This document shows, piece after piece, positions 1 to 8,781 of a DNA stretch of 39,487 bases (positions within the stretch are counted from its first letter, which is position 1; every line of letters begins with the position of its first letter). This DNA is from JACVRX01 sp035697245 (GTDB lineage Bacteria > Actinomycetota > Actinomycetes > Jiangellales > Jiangellaceae), in contig DASSDH010000160.1 in NCBI GenBank assembly GCA_035697245.1, positions 1-39,487 of the forward strand. Reading direction: 5' to 3'. The translations under genes and the position numbers were made by a program. Under the pieces are notes generated by a model, which saw only the letters and a program-made list of their open reading frames with translations, made no database searches and was not told where the DNA came from.

Positions 1-1341
1 GAGCTCGGCTTTGGTGTTCCGCCACGTGAAGTGAGTGTACGACTGGGTGAAGCCCAGCTTCGCGAGATACCGCATCGGCTTGGGCCGCGTGAACGCTTCC
101 GACAGGAAAATCACCCGCGGGTCGCGGGCGTGCACCTGGTCGATGCACCATTCCCAGAACCCGAACGTCTTCGTGTGAGGGTTGTCGACCCGGAAGATCC
201 GAACGCCCCGTTCCACCCAGAAGAGCGTCACGCCGAGGAGCTCGTTCCACAGTCCGCGCCAGTCCTCGCAACCGAAGTCGAGCGGGTAGATGTCCTGATA
301 CTTCTTCGGCGGGTTCTCGGCATACGTGATCGTCCCGTCCGCCCGGTGGCTGAACCATTCGGGGTGTTCGGTGACCCACGGATGGTCCGGTGACGCCTGT
401 AACGCGAGGTCTAGCGCGACTTCCATGCCGAGCTCGCGCGTGGCGCTGACGAAGTCGTCGAACCTGTCGAACGTGCCGAGCTCGGGATGGATCGCGTCGT
501 GCCCGCCGGCTTCGGATCCGATCGCCCAGGGGACGCCCGGGTCGTGCTCGTCCGGCGTCAACGTGTTGTTGGCGCCCTTGCGGTACGTACTGCCGATGGG
601 ATGGATCGGCGGCAGGTAGACGACGTCGAATCCCATGTCGGCGATGGCCGGTAGCCTCTTGGCGGCGGTCTCGAACGTGCCCGACGTCCAGGAGCCGTCG
701 TCGCTGCGAATGGCCCCTTCCGATCGCGGGAAGAACTCGTACCACGAGCCGTAGAGGGCCCGTTCCCGGTCGACCTGCACCGAATAGGGGCCGTCCTCGG
801 TGACCAGGTCGCGCAACGGATGCGCGTCCAGAATCGCCGTGACATCCGGCGCCATGGCCGCCGCCAGCCGGACCGGCGGTGGCCGTCGCTCGTCCCGCAC
901 CGCCTTGGCGGTGTCGCGCAGAAGGCGCCGCTCGGCGGTCAGCCCGCGCGGCAGAGCCCCGGCCGCGCGCTCGAGGAGCTGGGCGCCCTCGGTGAAGACG
1001 AGCTGCACGTCGATCTGCGCCGGAATCTTCACTTCGGCGGCATGCCGCCAGGTACCGATGGGATCCGACCAGCCTTCGATGGTGAACGACCACTCTCCTT
1101 CGTCGTCGGCGCTCAACTCGGCGAACCAGCGATCGCTCCACGGTTCACGCTTGCGCATTCGCACCCATTGCCGGACCCGACCGGCCGGATCGCGGAAGCT
1201 GACCGACGCCGCCACGGCGTCGTGGCCTTCGCGCAGGACTGTCGCGGCGACCTCGAACCGCTCTCCGACGACGGCCTTGGCGAGGTAACGTCCGCACCCG
1301 ATCACGGGTTCGGCGTCGAGGATCGGGATGCGTCCGGTCAT
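1..1341 (-). CDS. glgE: Alpha-1,4-glucan:maltose-1-phosphate maltosyltransferase GlgE (partial, C-terminus beyond window)
   Basis: GlgE (GH13 subfamily 3) transfers maltosyl units from maltose-1-phosphate onto the non-reducing end of alpha-1,4-glucans in the cytoplasm. I translated the minus strand from the ATG at 1341 and found 447 codons open to base 1, so about the last third of a protein of usually 650-700 residues is missing. The N-terminal beta domain is followed by the GH13 barrel, with VYLPPIHPIG near residue 250. The expected nucleophile Asp is in FRVDNPH at residue 386 and the acid/base Glu is in FLSEAF at residue 415. Their 29-residue spacing equals that of the characterised actinobacterial enzymes. 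The start follows a TAGCTT -10 box by 6 bases, suggesting a leaderless message. It diverges from glgP, which degrades the polymer GlgE builds. The family call is very secure. Confidence 0.96.
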   Translation of the reverse strand, partial: MTGRIPILDAEPVIGCGRYLAKAVVGERFEVAATVLREGHDAVAASVSFRDPAGRVRQWVRMRKREPWSDRWFAELSADDEGEWSFTIEGWSDPIGTWRHAAEVKIPAQIDVQLVFTEGAQLLERAAGALPRGLTAERRLLRDTAKAVRDERRPPPVRLAAAMAPDVTAILDAHPLRDLVTEDGPYSVQVDRERALYGSWYEFFPRSEGAIRSDDGSWTSGTFETAAKRLPAIADMGFDVVYLPPIHPIGSTYRKGANNTLTPDEHDPGVPWAIGSEAGGHDAIHPELGTFDRFDDFVSATRELGMEVALDLALQASPDHPWVTEHPEWFSHRADGTITYAENPPKKYQDIYPLDFGCEDWRGLWNELLGVTLFWVERGVRIFRVDNPHTKTFGFWEWCIDQVHARDPRVIFLSEAFTRPKPMRYLAKLGFTQSYTHFTWRNTKAEL

Positions 1342-1347
1342 AAGCCA

Positions 1348-1353
1348 AAGCTA
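1348..1353 (-). promoter_or_regulatory. -10 box of glgE (TAGCTT), leaderless start
   Basis: On the minus strand TAGCTT is followed by 6 bases and then the ATG of glgE. The predicted transcription start falls on or beside the start codon, and there is no Shine-Dalgarno sequence. No good -35 is visible. Confidence 0.55.
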
Positions 1354-1478
1354 GCGAGTCGATCACAGAAGTGACGACGTCATGACCACTTGACCGTCTT
1401 CGTCCACGACGCGGAATCCGGTGCCGACGAGTCCCGGCGGCAACGGGGCCGCGGAGAGAAAACCCGCCCGAGAGCGAC

Positions 1479-1484
1479 TACCGT
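1479..1484 (+). promoter_or_regulatory. -10 box of glgP (TACCGT), leaderless start
   Basis: TACCGT is followed by 6 bases and the GTG of glgP, with no Shine-Dalgarno sequence. With the glgE -10 on the other strand it defines a compact divergent promoter region of about 150 bp (1342-1490). Confidence 0.55.
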
Positions 1485-1490
1485 ACGCGG

Positions 1491-4082
1491 GTGCGAGCTA
1501 TCCGACGACTCACCGTTCGTACCGTGCTGCCGGAGACGCTTGCGTCGCTCGGCGAGCTGGTCGACAACCTTCGCTGGTCGTGGCATCCGCCCACCCAGGA
1601 AGTTTTCGCCGCCGTCGACCCGGACCTGTGGGAGGCCGTGCGGCACGACCCGGTGCGGCTGTTGGGGGAGGTTGCGCCGGAGCGGTTGAACGCACTCGCC
1701 ACGGACCAGAGTTTCCTGAACAAGGTCCGTACCGCGCACCAGGATCTGGGCCGGTATCTCAGCGAGGACCGCTGGTATCAGCGTGCCGACAGTGAGGCGC
1801 CGCGCGCGATCGCCTACTTCTCCCCGGAGTTCGGCATCACCCATGTCTTGCCGCAGTACTCCGGCGGACTGGGCATCCTGGCCGGTGACCATCTCAAGGC
1901 GGCTAGCGACCTGGGCGTGCCGATCGTCGGCGTCGGGCTGCTGTACCGCCATGGGTACTTTGTGCAGTCGCTCTCGCGCGAGGGCTGGCAGCAGGAACGC
2001 TATCCGCTGCTCGACCCGAACAACCTTCCGCTGTCCCCCCTGCGGAACGAAGACGGATCACCGGTCCGGGTATCGGTCGACCTTCCCGGGGAACGGCGCC
2101 TGGCCGCAGCGGTGTGGTTGGCGCAAGTCGGCCGCGTGCCGCTGCTCATGCTCGACTCCGACATGGAGGAGAACGGGCCGACCGAACGCGAGGTCACCGA
2201 CCGGCTCTACGGCGGTGGCGGCGAGCACCGGCTGCTGCAGGAGATGTTGCTCGGCATCGGTGGTGTCCGCGCATTGCGGGTGTACAGCCGGGTGACAGGA
2301 ACGGCTGATCCAGAGGTGTTCCACACCAACGAAGGGCATGCCGGCTTCCTCGGCCTCGAGCGCATGCGTGAGCTCACCGAGGAGCTGGGTCTTGGCTTCG
2401 ACGCCGCCCTGGAAGCAGCGCGGGCGGGCACCGTCTTCACTACCCACACTCCGGTCCCGGCCGGCATCGACCGGTTCCCGCGCGATCTGATCCGTCAGTA
2501 CTTCGGCGGGGACAATGCCTGGCCGGGCCTGCCGATCGAGCGGATTCTGACCCTGGGCGCAGAGGATTACCCCGGCGGCGACCCCGAGGTCTTCAACATG
2601 GCGGTCATGGGGTTGCGGCTGGCCCAGCGCGCCAACGGCGTAAGCAAGCTGAACGGCCAGGTCGGCCGCGAGATGTTCGCCGGCCTCTGGCCGGCCTTCG
2701 ACCAGAACGAGGTGCCCATCACGTCGGTGACCAACGGGGTGCATGCGCCCACCTGGGTGGCGCCGGAGGTCATGCGGCTGGCCCGACGCGCCGGCGGCAC
2801 CGAGTTGGTCGAGCGCGGTGAGGGTTGGGAGCAAGCCGTCGCCAAGGTTCGGGACGCGGAGATCTGGCGGACCAAGCGGGTGCTGCGCGAGCGGCTGGTG
2901 GTAGAGGCCAGGCGGCGGCTACGCGAGTCGGCCCGGCAGCGTGGTGCGAGCGAGGCCGAGCTCGGCTGGATCGACGGAGTGCTCGACCCGGACGTGCTGA
3001 CGATCGGCTTTGCCCGGCGGGCGGCGTCGTACAAACGGCTCACCCTGATGCTGCGGGACCGGGATCGGCTCCGCGCGAACCTGCTGCACCCGCAGCGCCC
3101 GGTACAGATCGTCATGGCCGGCAAGGCACATCCCGCCGACGACGGCGGCAAGCGGCTGATCCAGGAGATGGTGCGTTTCACCGACGAGGCCGACGTCCGG
3201 CAGCGGATCGTGTTCCTCCCCGACTACGACATCGCCCTGGCCCAGCCGCTCTACCCGGGTTGCGACGTGTGGCTGAACAACCCGCTCCGCCCGCAAGAGG
3301 CGTGCGGCACCTCGGGCATGAAGGCCTCGCTCAACGGTGCGCTCAACCTGTCCGTTCGCGACGGCTGGTGGGACGAATGGTTCGAGCCGGCGTTCGGCTG
3401 GGCCATTCCGTCGGCCGAAGGCGTCGAGAACCCCGAGCATCGCGACGACCTCGAAGCTGCCGCGCTCTACGACATCATCGAGCAACAGGTGGTGCCGACC
3501 TTCTACAACGTCGATGCTGGCGGGGTTCCCCGTCGATGGCTGGAGATGCTGCGCCAGACGCTGACCTCGCTCGGGCCGAAGGTGCAGGCGACCCGGATGG
3601 TTCGCGAATACGTCGAGCGGCTGTACCGGCCGGCTGCCGAGGCGTGCCGCGCCCTCAACGACGATTACGACGGCGCCAAGGTGCTGGCCTCTTGGAAGGC
3701 CCGGGTTCGCGAGGCGTGGCATGGGGTGACGATCGAGCATGTGGAGAGCTCGTCGGGTGCCGACGCGTTCGAGATGGGGCAGTCCATTCAGCTCCGGGCC
3801 TTCGTGTCGCTGGGCGCGCTGTCCCCGGACGATGTGGACGTCCAGGTCGTGCACGGCCTGGTGGACGAGTCCGACCAGTTGCGGGAGCCGCAGGTCAGCT
3901 CATTGGAGGTGGCGGACAAGTACGAGAACGGCCGGTTCCGTTTCGACGGCGAGGTGAGGCTGCAGCGCACCGGCCCGTTCGGGTACACGGTCCGGGTGGT
4001 GCCCCGCCACGACCGGCTGGCCGGCGCCACCGAGCTCGGCCTGGCGGTCCTCCCCGCCGATTCGCTCACCCCTCTTGGTTGA
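1491..4082 (+). CDS. glgP: Alpha-glucan (glycogen) phosphorylase
   Basis: This pyridoxal-phosphate enzyme releases glucose-1-phosphate from the non-reducing ends of glycogen or other alpha-glucans in the cytoplasm. It has 863 residues, the length of the long actinobacterial form with an N-terminal DUF3417-type extension (DNLRWSWHP at about residue 24). The phosphorylase fold is clear from the YFSPEFG and GGLGILAGDH motifs near residues 104-130. The PLP lysine is in the CGTSGMKAS motif at residue 611, followed by the NGALNLS and DGWWDE blocks. The C-terminal 110 residues look like a beta-rich extension. The GTG start lies 6 bases after a -10 box, so the gene is probably leaderless. It faces away from glgE and converges on glgX, so synthesis, debranching and phosphorolysis genes sit side by side on separate promoters. 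Confidence 0.96.
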   Translation: MRAIRRLTVRTVLPETLASLGELVDNLRWSWHPPTQEVFAAVDPDLWEAVRHDPVRLLGEVAPERLNALATDQSFLNKVRTAHQDLGRYLSEDRWYQRADSEAPRAIAYFSPEFGITHVLPQYSGGLGILAGDHLKAASDLGVPIVGVGLLYRHGYFVQSLSREGWQQERYPLLDPNNLPLSPLRNEDGSPVRVSVDLPGERRLAAAVWLAQVGRVPLLMLDSDMEENGPTEREVTDRLYGGGGEHRLLQEMLLGIGGVRALRVYSRVTGTADPEVFHTNEGHAGFLGLERMRELTEELGLGFDAALEAARAGTVFTTHTPVPAGIDRFPRDLIRQYFGGDNAWPGLPIERILTLGAEDYPGGDPEVFNMAVMGLRLAQRANGVSKLNGQVGREMFAGLWPAFDQNEVPITSVTNGVHAPTWVAPEVMRLARRAGGTELVERGEGWEQAVAKVRDAEIWRTKRVLRERLVVEARRRLRESARQRGASEAELGWIDGVLDPDVLTIGFARRAASYKRLTLMLRDRDRLRANLLHPQRPVQIVMAGKAHPADDGGKRLIQEMVRFTDEADVRQRIVFLPDYDIALAQPLYPGCDVWLNNPLRPQEACGTSGMKASLNGALNLSVRDGWWDEWFEPAFGWAIPSAEGVENPEHRDDLEAAALYDIIEQQVVPTFYNVDAGGVPRRWLEMLRQTLTSLGPKVQATRMVREYVERLYRPAAEACRALNDDYDGAKVLASWKARVREAWHGVTIEHVESSSGADAFEMGQSIQLRAFVSLGALSPDDVDVQVVHGLVDESDQLREPQVSSLEVADKYENGRFRFDGEVRLQRTGPFGYTVRVVPRHDRLAGATELGLAVLPADSLTPLG

Positions 4083-4102
4083 TGCTCGCTCATTGGCGAG
4101 TA

Positions 4103-6193
4103 TCACGAGGTGGCGCGGAGTAACAGGCAGCTGCGCGCGGGGATCGTAACCGCGTCACCTGCCTTGTGTCGCTCCTGCGGCGTTCGGGCACCGGCGGTAT
4201 CGATGGCGACGTCGTAGGTCTGCGCCCAGTCGTCGTCGGGCAGCGTGACGTCTATCGGGTCAGCTCCCGAGTGCAGCCAGAGCAGGAACGAGTCGCCGAC
4301 GATCCGTTCGCCACGCGGGCCGCGGGACCGGATGCCGTCGCCGGAGAGAAACATCCCAATGGTCCGCATGGACCCGTCGTGCCACTCGTTCTCGGTCATC
4401 TCCCGGCCGGAGGCCGCAAACCAGGCGAGATCCTTGCGCGCGCCGTCGACAACGGGGCGGCCCTCGAAGTACCGCCGCTGCCGGAAGACGGGGTGCTCGC
4501 GACGCAGCCACAGCAGGGTCCGCGTCAGTGCGAGAAGATCGGCGTATTCGTCGCGCAGGGACCAGTCGAGCCAATTGGTCTCGTTGTCGAGGCAGTAGGC
4601 GTTGTTGTTGCCGCCTTGGGTGCGGCCCATCTCGTCGCCGGCGACGAGCATCGGAACACCAGTAGCGAGCAGCAGCGTAGTGAGCAGGTTGCGCAGCTGC
4701 CGCCGGCGAAGGACGAGCACATCGGGTTCGGTCGTCTCGCCTTCCGCGCCGTGATTCCACGACCGGTTGTTGTCCGTCCCGTCACGGTTCTCCTCGCCGT
4801 TGGCCTCGTTGTGCTTGTGGTTGTAGGAGACAAGGTCGCGCAGGGTGAACCCGTCGTGCGCCGTCACGAAGTTGATCGACGCGTACGGGCGGCGTCCGTC
4901 GTCGCCGTAGAGGTCGGACGAGCCGGACAGCCGGTAGGCGAGATCACGAACGCCGGCGGCCTGACCGCGCCAGTGATCGCGCACCGTGTCGCGGAACTTG
5001 TCGTTCCACTCGGTCCACAGGTGTGGGAACTCGCCCACCTGGTAGCCCCCCGGGCCGATATCCCAAGGCTCGGCGATGAGCTTGACCTCGCGCAGCACGG
5101 GGTCCTGCTCGATCACCGTCATGAACGAGCCGAGCATGTCGACGTCGGCCATCGACCGAGCCAGCGCCGCCGCGAGGTCGAAGCGGAAGCCGTCGACGTG
5201 CATCTCGGCAACCCAGTACCGCAAGGAGTCCATCACGAGGCGCAGCACATGCGGGTGGCTGACGTCGACGGTGTTTCCACACCCGGTGTAGTCGTAGTAC
5301 TGAGACGGATCCGCCGCGTGCTGGCGGTAGTACGCGAGGTTGTCGATGCCCCGGAAGGAGAGGGTCGGGCCGGTCGGGCCCTCCTCGCCAGTGTGGTTGT
5401 AGACGACGTCGAGGACGACCTCGACTCCGGCTGCGTGTAGCGCCTTGACCATGGCCTTGAACTCGTCGACCTGCTGACCTAGGGAGCCGGTGGCGGCGTA
5501 TCGGGCATGCGGTGCGAAGAAGGCGACGGAGTTGTAGCCCCAGTAGTTCGCTTTGCCGCGGTGCTGCAGGTGGGTCTCGCTGACGTACTGGTGTATCGGC
5601 ATCAGTTCGACTGCGGTGACGCCCAGGTCGAGCAGATGCTGGATCGCCGCGGGATGGGCCAGGCCCGCGTAGGTGCCGCGCAGCTCCTCGGGGACGTCCG
5701 GGTGGCGCATCGTGAAGCCACGCACATGCAACTCGTAGACGACGGTGTCCGACCACTGAACCCGCGGGCGGGTGTCGTCCCCCCAGTCGAAGGTGTCGTG
5801 CCCGACGACGACCGCCTTCGGCACGAACGGCGCGTTGTCCGCGCCGCGCTCGAACATAGCCGGGTCGAGGATCATGTCCCCCGTCACGGCCCGTGCGTAT
5901 GGATCGAGCAAAAGTTTGGCGTCGTCGAAGCGCCGTCCCTGGCCGGGATCCCATGGCCCGTGTACCCGCAGTCCGTAGCGCTGGCCCGGCCGCATGTCGA
6001 GGAGCCGGCCGTGCCAGATGTCGAAGGTTCGATCCACCAGCGGGACCCTGGTTTCGTCGTCCGACTCGTCGAACAGACAGACCTCGACTCGCTCGGCCTG
6101 CGGCGCCCAGAGCGCGACGTTTGTCGCCTCTCCGTCGAATGTCACCCCTAGCGGCGCCCAGTGACCGGGCCAGGACTGCTGCTGGTCGCTCAC
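4103..6193 (-). CDS. glgX: Glycogen debranching enzyme GlgX (isoamylase type)
   Basis: GlgX hydrolyses alpha-1,6 branches of phosphorylase-trimmed glycogen. The protein has 696 residues, normal for the family. An N-terminal CBM48 domain (residues about 10-100, LGVTFDG and VALWAPQA) precedes the GH13 barrel. Catalytic residues are visible: the nucleophile Asp339 in GFRFDLA, the acid Glu375 in LIAEPWD and the transition-state Asp447 in TAHDGFTL. The YNHT motif of GH13 region I is also present. The start is GTG, 6 bases after a TACCGT -10 box on the minus strand. The gene ends 20 bases from the end of convergent glgP, with no obvious bidirectional terminator between them. TreX-type isoamylases share the architecture, but the glgP/glgE context favours glycogen breakdown. 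Confidence 0.95.
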   Translation of the reverse strand: MSDQQQSWPGHWAPLGVTFDGEATNVALWAPQAERVEVCLFDESDDETRVPLVDRTFDIWHGRLLDMRPGQRYGLRVHGPWDPGQGRRFDDAKLLLDPYARAVTGDMILDPAMFERGADNAPFVPKAVVVGHDTFDWGDDTRPRVQWSDTVVYELHVRGFTMRHPDVPEELRGTYAGLAHPAAIQHLLDLGVTAVELMPIHQYVSETHLQHRGKANYWGYNSVAFFAPHARYAATGSLGQQVDEFKAMVKALHAAGVEVVLDVVYNHTGEEGPTGPTLSFRGIDNLAYYRQHAADPSQYYDYTGCGNTVDVSHPHVLRLVMDSLRYWVAEMHVDGFRFDLAAALARSMADVDMLGSFMTVIEQDPVLREVKLIAEPWDIGPGGYQVGEFPHLWTEWNDKFRDTVRDHWRGQAAGVRDLAYRLSGSSDLYGDDGRRPYASINFVTAHDGFTLRDLVSYNHKHNEANGEENRDGTDNNRSWNHGAEGETTEPDVLVLRRRQLRNLLTTLLLATGVPMLVAGDEMGRTQGGNNNAYCLDNETNWLDWSLRDEYADLLALTRTLLWLRREHPVFRQRRYFEGRPVVDGARKDLAWFAASGREMTENEWHDGSMRTIGMFLSGDGIRSRGPRGERIVGDSFLLWLHSGADPIDVTLPDDDWAQTYDVAIDTAGARTPQERHKAGDAVTIPARSCLLLRATS

Positions 6194-6199
6194 CTAGGC

Positions 6200-6205
6200 A
6201 CGGTA
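6200..6205 (-). promoter_or_regulatory. -10 box of glgX (TACCGT), leaderless start
   Basis: Reading the minus strand, TACCGT is followed by 6 bases and the GTG start of glgX. There is no Shine-Dalgarno sequence in the short gap to the upstream gene. Confidence 0.5.
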
Positions 6206-6228
6206 CCTGGCCCCCCGTGGCGGCATGC

Positions 6229-7101
6229 TCAGAACGGAATGTCGATGAACGGGGAGGAGTAGTTCGACTCGTCGCGTAGCGCCGCCTCCGACTGACTCGC
6301 CGAAAGCCCGAACCGGTCGGCCTCGGCTCGGACCACCAAGGACAGCAGCCGAACGTCGGCCGGTGTGGCGAGGCCGGTGACCTCCGGCCTGGCCAGCACC
6401 CAGGCCACCGTTGCGGTGATCCGGCTCTGCTCGTCGAACGGCTCGTACCAGGTGGTGTAGGTCTTGTCCGCACCTTCGGGCCAGTTGCGTCGCGCAGCCG
6501 TCTTGATGATCATCAGACCGACGTCCTGACGCTTGACCTCCTCGACCAGAGCCTCGTAGTCGGCGAGGTAGGCACCGTCTCGCGCCAGCACCGGGTTCAG
6601 CGGGGTCAGGACCGTTGCGAACGGGAAGCGGCTGAGCGCCTCGAGGTGGGTCGCCGGCGCCTGGTCACCATGCCCGGTGATACCGATCGCACCGGCCAGC
6701 CCTTGCTCCTGCGCCCGCACCGCGGCATGGATGGCGCCGTCCTGGGCTGTCGCGAGGTCGAGCTCGGCGCGGTCACCGATGGCGTGCAGCTGGATGAGGT
6801 CGACATGATCGGTCTGCAGGCGCTCGAGTGAGGCGTTGATCTGCCGCCACGCGGCGTCCGCGGACCGCTCGCCAGTCTTGGTGGCGAGGAACACCCGGTC
6901 GCGAAGCCGCGACATGGCTGCGCCGAGCCGCAGCTCGGCATCGCCGTAGCCGGCCGCCACGTCGAAATGGTTGATGCGGGCCGTGAGAGCTTCGTCGATG
7001 GATCGGTCCGCGACCTCTTGCGTGACGTCGGACAACGCGGCGGCGCCGTAGATCAGCACGGAACTCCGGTGCTCCAGGCGACCGAGTCTGCGGTACTCCA
7101 T
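6229..7101 (-). CDS. Aldo/keto reductase family oxidoreductase
   Basis: This is a 290-residue cytoplasmic NADPH-dependent reductase of the aldo/keto reductase superfamily. The barrel carries the usual tetrad: Asp and Tyr in HFDVAAGYGDAE (residues about 45-56), Lys in FLATKTGE (about 75) and His in LIQLHAIGD (about 107). A later IGITGHG segment follows the family pattern. The substrate cannot be told from sequence. The C-terminus is shorter than in the 320-340-residue members and resembles actinobacterial oxidoreductases annotated only as AKR. The ATG follows a TACGTT -10 box by 6 bases on the minus strand. It is transcribed divergently from the enoyl-CoA hydratase and lies 35 bases upstream of glgX, but glgX has its own promoter signature, so a functional link is not implied. 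Confidence 0.88.
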   Translation of the reverse strand: MEYRRLGRLEHRSSVLIYGAAALSDVTQEVADRSIDEALTARINHFDVAAGYGDAELRLGAAMSRLRDRVFLATKTGERSADAAWRQINASLERLQTDHVDLIQLHAIGDRAELDLATAQDGAIHAAVRAQEQGLAGAIGITGHGDQAPATHLEALSRFPFATVLTPLNPVLARDGAYLADYEALVEEVKRQDVGLMIIKTAARRNWPEGADKTYTTWYEPFDEQSRITATVAWVLARPEVTGLATPADVRLLSLVVRAEADRFGLSASQSEAALRDESNYSSPFIDIPF

Positions 7102-7107
7102 ACCGGC

Positions 7108-7113
7108 AACGTA
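7108..7113 (-). promoter_or_regulatory. -10 box of the aldo/keto reductase gene (TACGTT), leaderless start
   Basis: Minus-strand TACGTT, then 6 bases, then ATG. Together with the TAGGCT box at 7165 it forms a compact divergent promoter pair. Confidence 0.5.
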
Positions 7114-7164
7114 CCTGGCACGGCCGAGATGGTCGATCGGTGCCGACGTCTACGCCCGTCACGT

Positions 7165-7170
7165 TAGGCT
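7165..7170 (+). promoter_or_regulatory. -10 box of the enoyl-CoA hydratase gene (TAGGCT), leaderless start
   Basis: TAGGCT is followed by exactly 7 bases and the GTG start codon. There is no Shine-Dalgarno sequence upstream of the GTG. Confidence 0.55.
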
Positions 7171-7177
7171 CCCGGCT

Positions 7178-7951
7178 GTGTTCGTCAGGCTCGAGGTGGA
7201 TCAGGCGATCGGGACGATTCGGCTCGACCGGCCGCCTATGAACGCCCTGAACGCGCAGGTTCAGGCCGAGTTGAAGGCTGCAGCGGACGAGGCGGCCGAG
7301 CGCAGAGATGTGCGCGCGGTCGTCGTGTACGGCGGTGAGAAGGTGTTCGCCGCTGGAGCCGACATCAAGGAGATGGCCGAGCTGACGTATACGGACATGG
7401 TGGACCGGTCCAGGCTGTTGCAGGCCGCGTTCGCCGCCGTAGCCCGCATCCCGAAGCCGACGGTGGCGGCTGTCACGGGCTACGCCCTCGGGGGCGGTTG
7501 CGAGCTGGCCCTCGCCTGCGACGAGCGGATCGCGGCTGAGGACGCCAAGCTCGGTCAGCCCGAGATCCAGCTCGGGCTCATCCCAGGAGCGGGAGGAACC
7601 CAGCGGCTGTCCCGGCTGGTCGGACCGGCACGCGCCAAGGAGCTGATCTACACCGGACGGTTCGTGCGGGCGGACGAGGCCCTGCAGATCGGTCTGGTCG
7701 ACCAGGTCGTTCCTGCTGGCGAGGTGTACTCGGCCGCGACGACCTGGGCGGCCCGGTTCGCCGATGGCCCGGCCTACGCCCTGCGCGCCGCCAAGGAGGC
7801 GATCGACCGCGGTCTGGAGACCGACATCGACACCGGGCTGGAGATCGAGCGGCAGTACTTCGTCGGTCTCTTCGCGACCGAGGACCGTTCCATCGGGATG
7901 CGCTCGTTCATCGAGGACGGCCCGGGGAAAGCCCGGTTTGTCGGGCGCTGA
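7178..7951 (+). CDS. Enoyl-CoA hydratase/isomerase (crotonase family)
   Basis: This 257-residue crotonase-fold protein is expected to hydrate 2-enoyl-CoA to 3-hydroxyacyl-CoA in beta-oxidation. The oxyanion-hole segment AAGADIKEM lies near residues 60-68. Both catalytic glutamates of true hydratases are present, in GGGCELALACD (about 110) and GQPEIQLGLIPGAGGTQ (about 130), so hydratase rather than isomerase activity is likely. The GTG start is 7 bases after a -10 box. Immediately downstream are etfB and etfA, the electron acceptor of acyl-CoA dehydrogenases, which supports a role in fatty-acid or branched-chain acyl-CoA oxidation. No acyl-CoA dehydrogenase gene is in the window. Confidence 0.92.
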   Translation: MFVRLEVDQAIGTIRLDRPPMNALNAQVQAELKAAADEAAERRDVRAVVVYGGEKVFAAGADIKEMAELTYTDMVDRSRLLQAAFAAVARIPKPTVAAVTGYALGGGCELALACDERIAAEDAKLGQPEIQLGLIPGAGGTQRLSRLVGPARAKELIYTGRFVRADEALQIGLVDQVVPAGEVYSAATTWAARFADGPAYALRAAKEAIDRGLETDIDTGLEIERQYFVGLFATEDRSIGMRSFIEDGPGKARFVGR

Positions 7952-7962
7952 GCGGCCTCGTT

Positions 7963-7968
7963 TAGGCT
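7963..7968 (+). promoter_or_regulatory. -10 box upstream of etfB (TAGGCT)
   Basis: TAGGCT lies 10 bases before the etfB ATG, so the 5' leader would be 0-4 bases. A TTGTCG at 7938-7943 could be a weak -35 with a 19-base spacer. Confidence 0.45.
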
Positions 7969-7978
7969 GGCGACCGTC

Positions 7979-8761
7979 ATGAAGATCACTGTTCTGGTGA
8001 AACACGTCCCCGACGCCACCGCCGACCGGACGTTTTCCGAGACCGACCACACCACCGACCGAGTCGGCGTCGATGGGATTCTCTCGGAACTCGACGAGTA
8101 CGCGGTGGAGGAGGCACTCAAGATCGCCGAGCCCGCCGACGGCGAGGTGGTAGTCCTCACCATGGGCCCGGAGCAGGCCGCCGACGCGTTGCGGAAAGGC
8201 CTGCAGATGGGGGCCGCCTCGGCCGTCCATGTCGTGGACGACGCACTGCACGGTTCCGACGCCATCGCGACGTCGCTCGTTCTTGCCGCGGCTATCCGAA
8301 AGGTCGGCGCCGTGGATCTCGTGCTCACCGGCATGGCGTCGACCGACGGCAGCATGAGCGTGGTCCCCGCCATGATCGCCGAGCGGCTGGGCCTTCCGCA
8401 CGTCGGCTTCGTCGGGGACCTGACTGTCGCCGATGGCACGGTGACCGGCCGCCGAGACGGCGACGCTGCCTCCGAGACGGTCGAGGCGCAGCTGCCGGCG
8501 ATCGTGTCGGTGACCGACCAGATCAATGAACCGCGATATCCCTCGTTCAAGGGGATCATGGCTGCGAAGAAGAAGCCGTTCGAGACCTGGTCTGTTGCCG
8601 ACCTCGACGTGGACGCCGCCGATGTCGGCCTGTCCGCCGCCTGGTCGATCGTCGAAGACGTCACGAAGCGCCCACCTCGCACGTCCGGACAGGTCGTGAC
8701 CGACGAAGGCGATGGCGGCGTTCAGCTGGTGGAGTTCCTGGTCGCCCAGAAGTTCGTCTGA
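7979..8761 (+). CDS. etfB: Electron transfer flavoprotein beta subunit
   Basis: EtfB (260 residues) pairs with EtfA to form the soluble FAD/AMP heterodimer that takes electrons from acyl-CoA dehydrogenases. The start MKITVLVKHVPD is typical of bacterial and actinobacterial EtfB. The AMP-binding region includes VLTGMASTDGS (residues about 118-128) and the EtfB signature segment around PRYPSFKGIMAAKKKP near residues 183-198 is intact. It lies 21 bases upstream of etfA, whose Shine-Dalgarno is in the gap, so the two are co-transcribed. The order etfB-etfA after a crotonase gene is common in actinobacteria. Confidence 0.96.
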   Translation: MKITVLVKHVPDATADRTFSETDHTTDRVGVDGILSELDEYAVEEALKIAEPADGEVVVLTMGPEQAADALRKGLQMGAASAVHVVDDALHGSDAIATSLVLAAAIRKVGAVDLVLTGMASTDGSMSVVPAMIAERLGLPHVGFVGDLTVADGTVTGRRDGDAASETVEAQLPAIVSVTDQINEPRYPSFKGIMAAKKKPFETWSVADLDVDAADVGLSAAWSIVEDVTKRPPRTSGQVVTDEGDGGVQLVEFLVAQKFV

Positions 8762-8781
8762 CCGGGGCGGGAGGCTTTCGG

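Noticed and set aside
2825..4123. Long open frame of 432 codons overlapping glgP in another frame
   Set aside because: It is a frame shadow of the high-GC glgP gene. It has Arg/Ala/Gly-rich nonsense composition, no domain and no initiation signal.
4944..6473. 509-codon minus-strand frame overlapping glgX
   Set aside because: It is an out-of-frame shadow of glgX with extreme Arg content, and its start lies inside the aldo/keto reductase gene.
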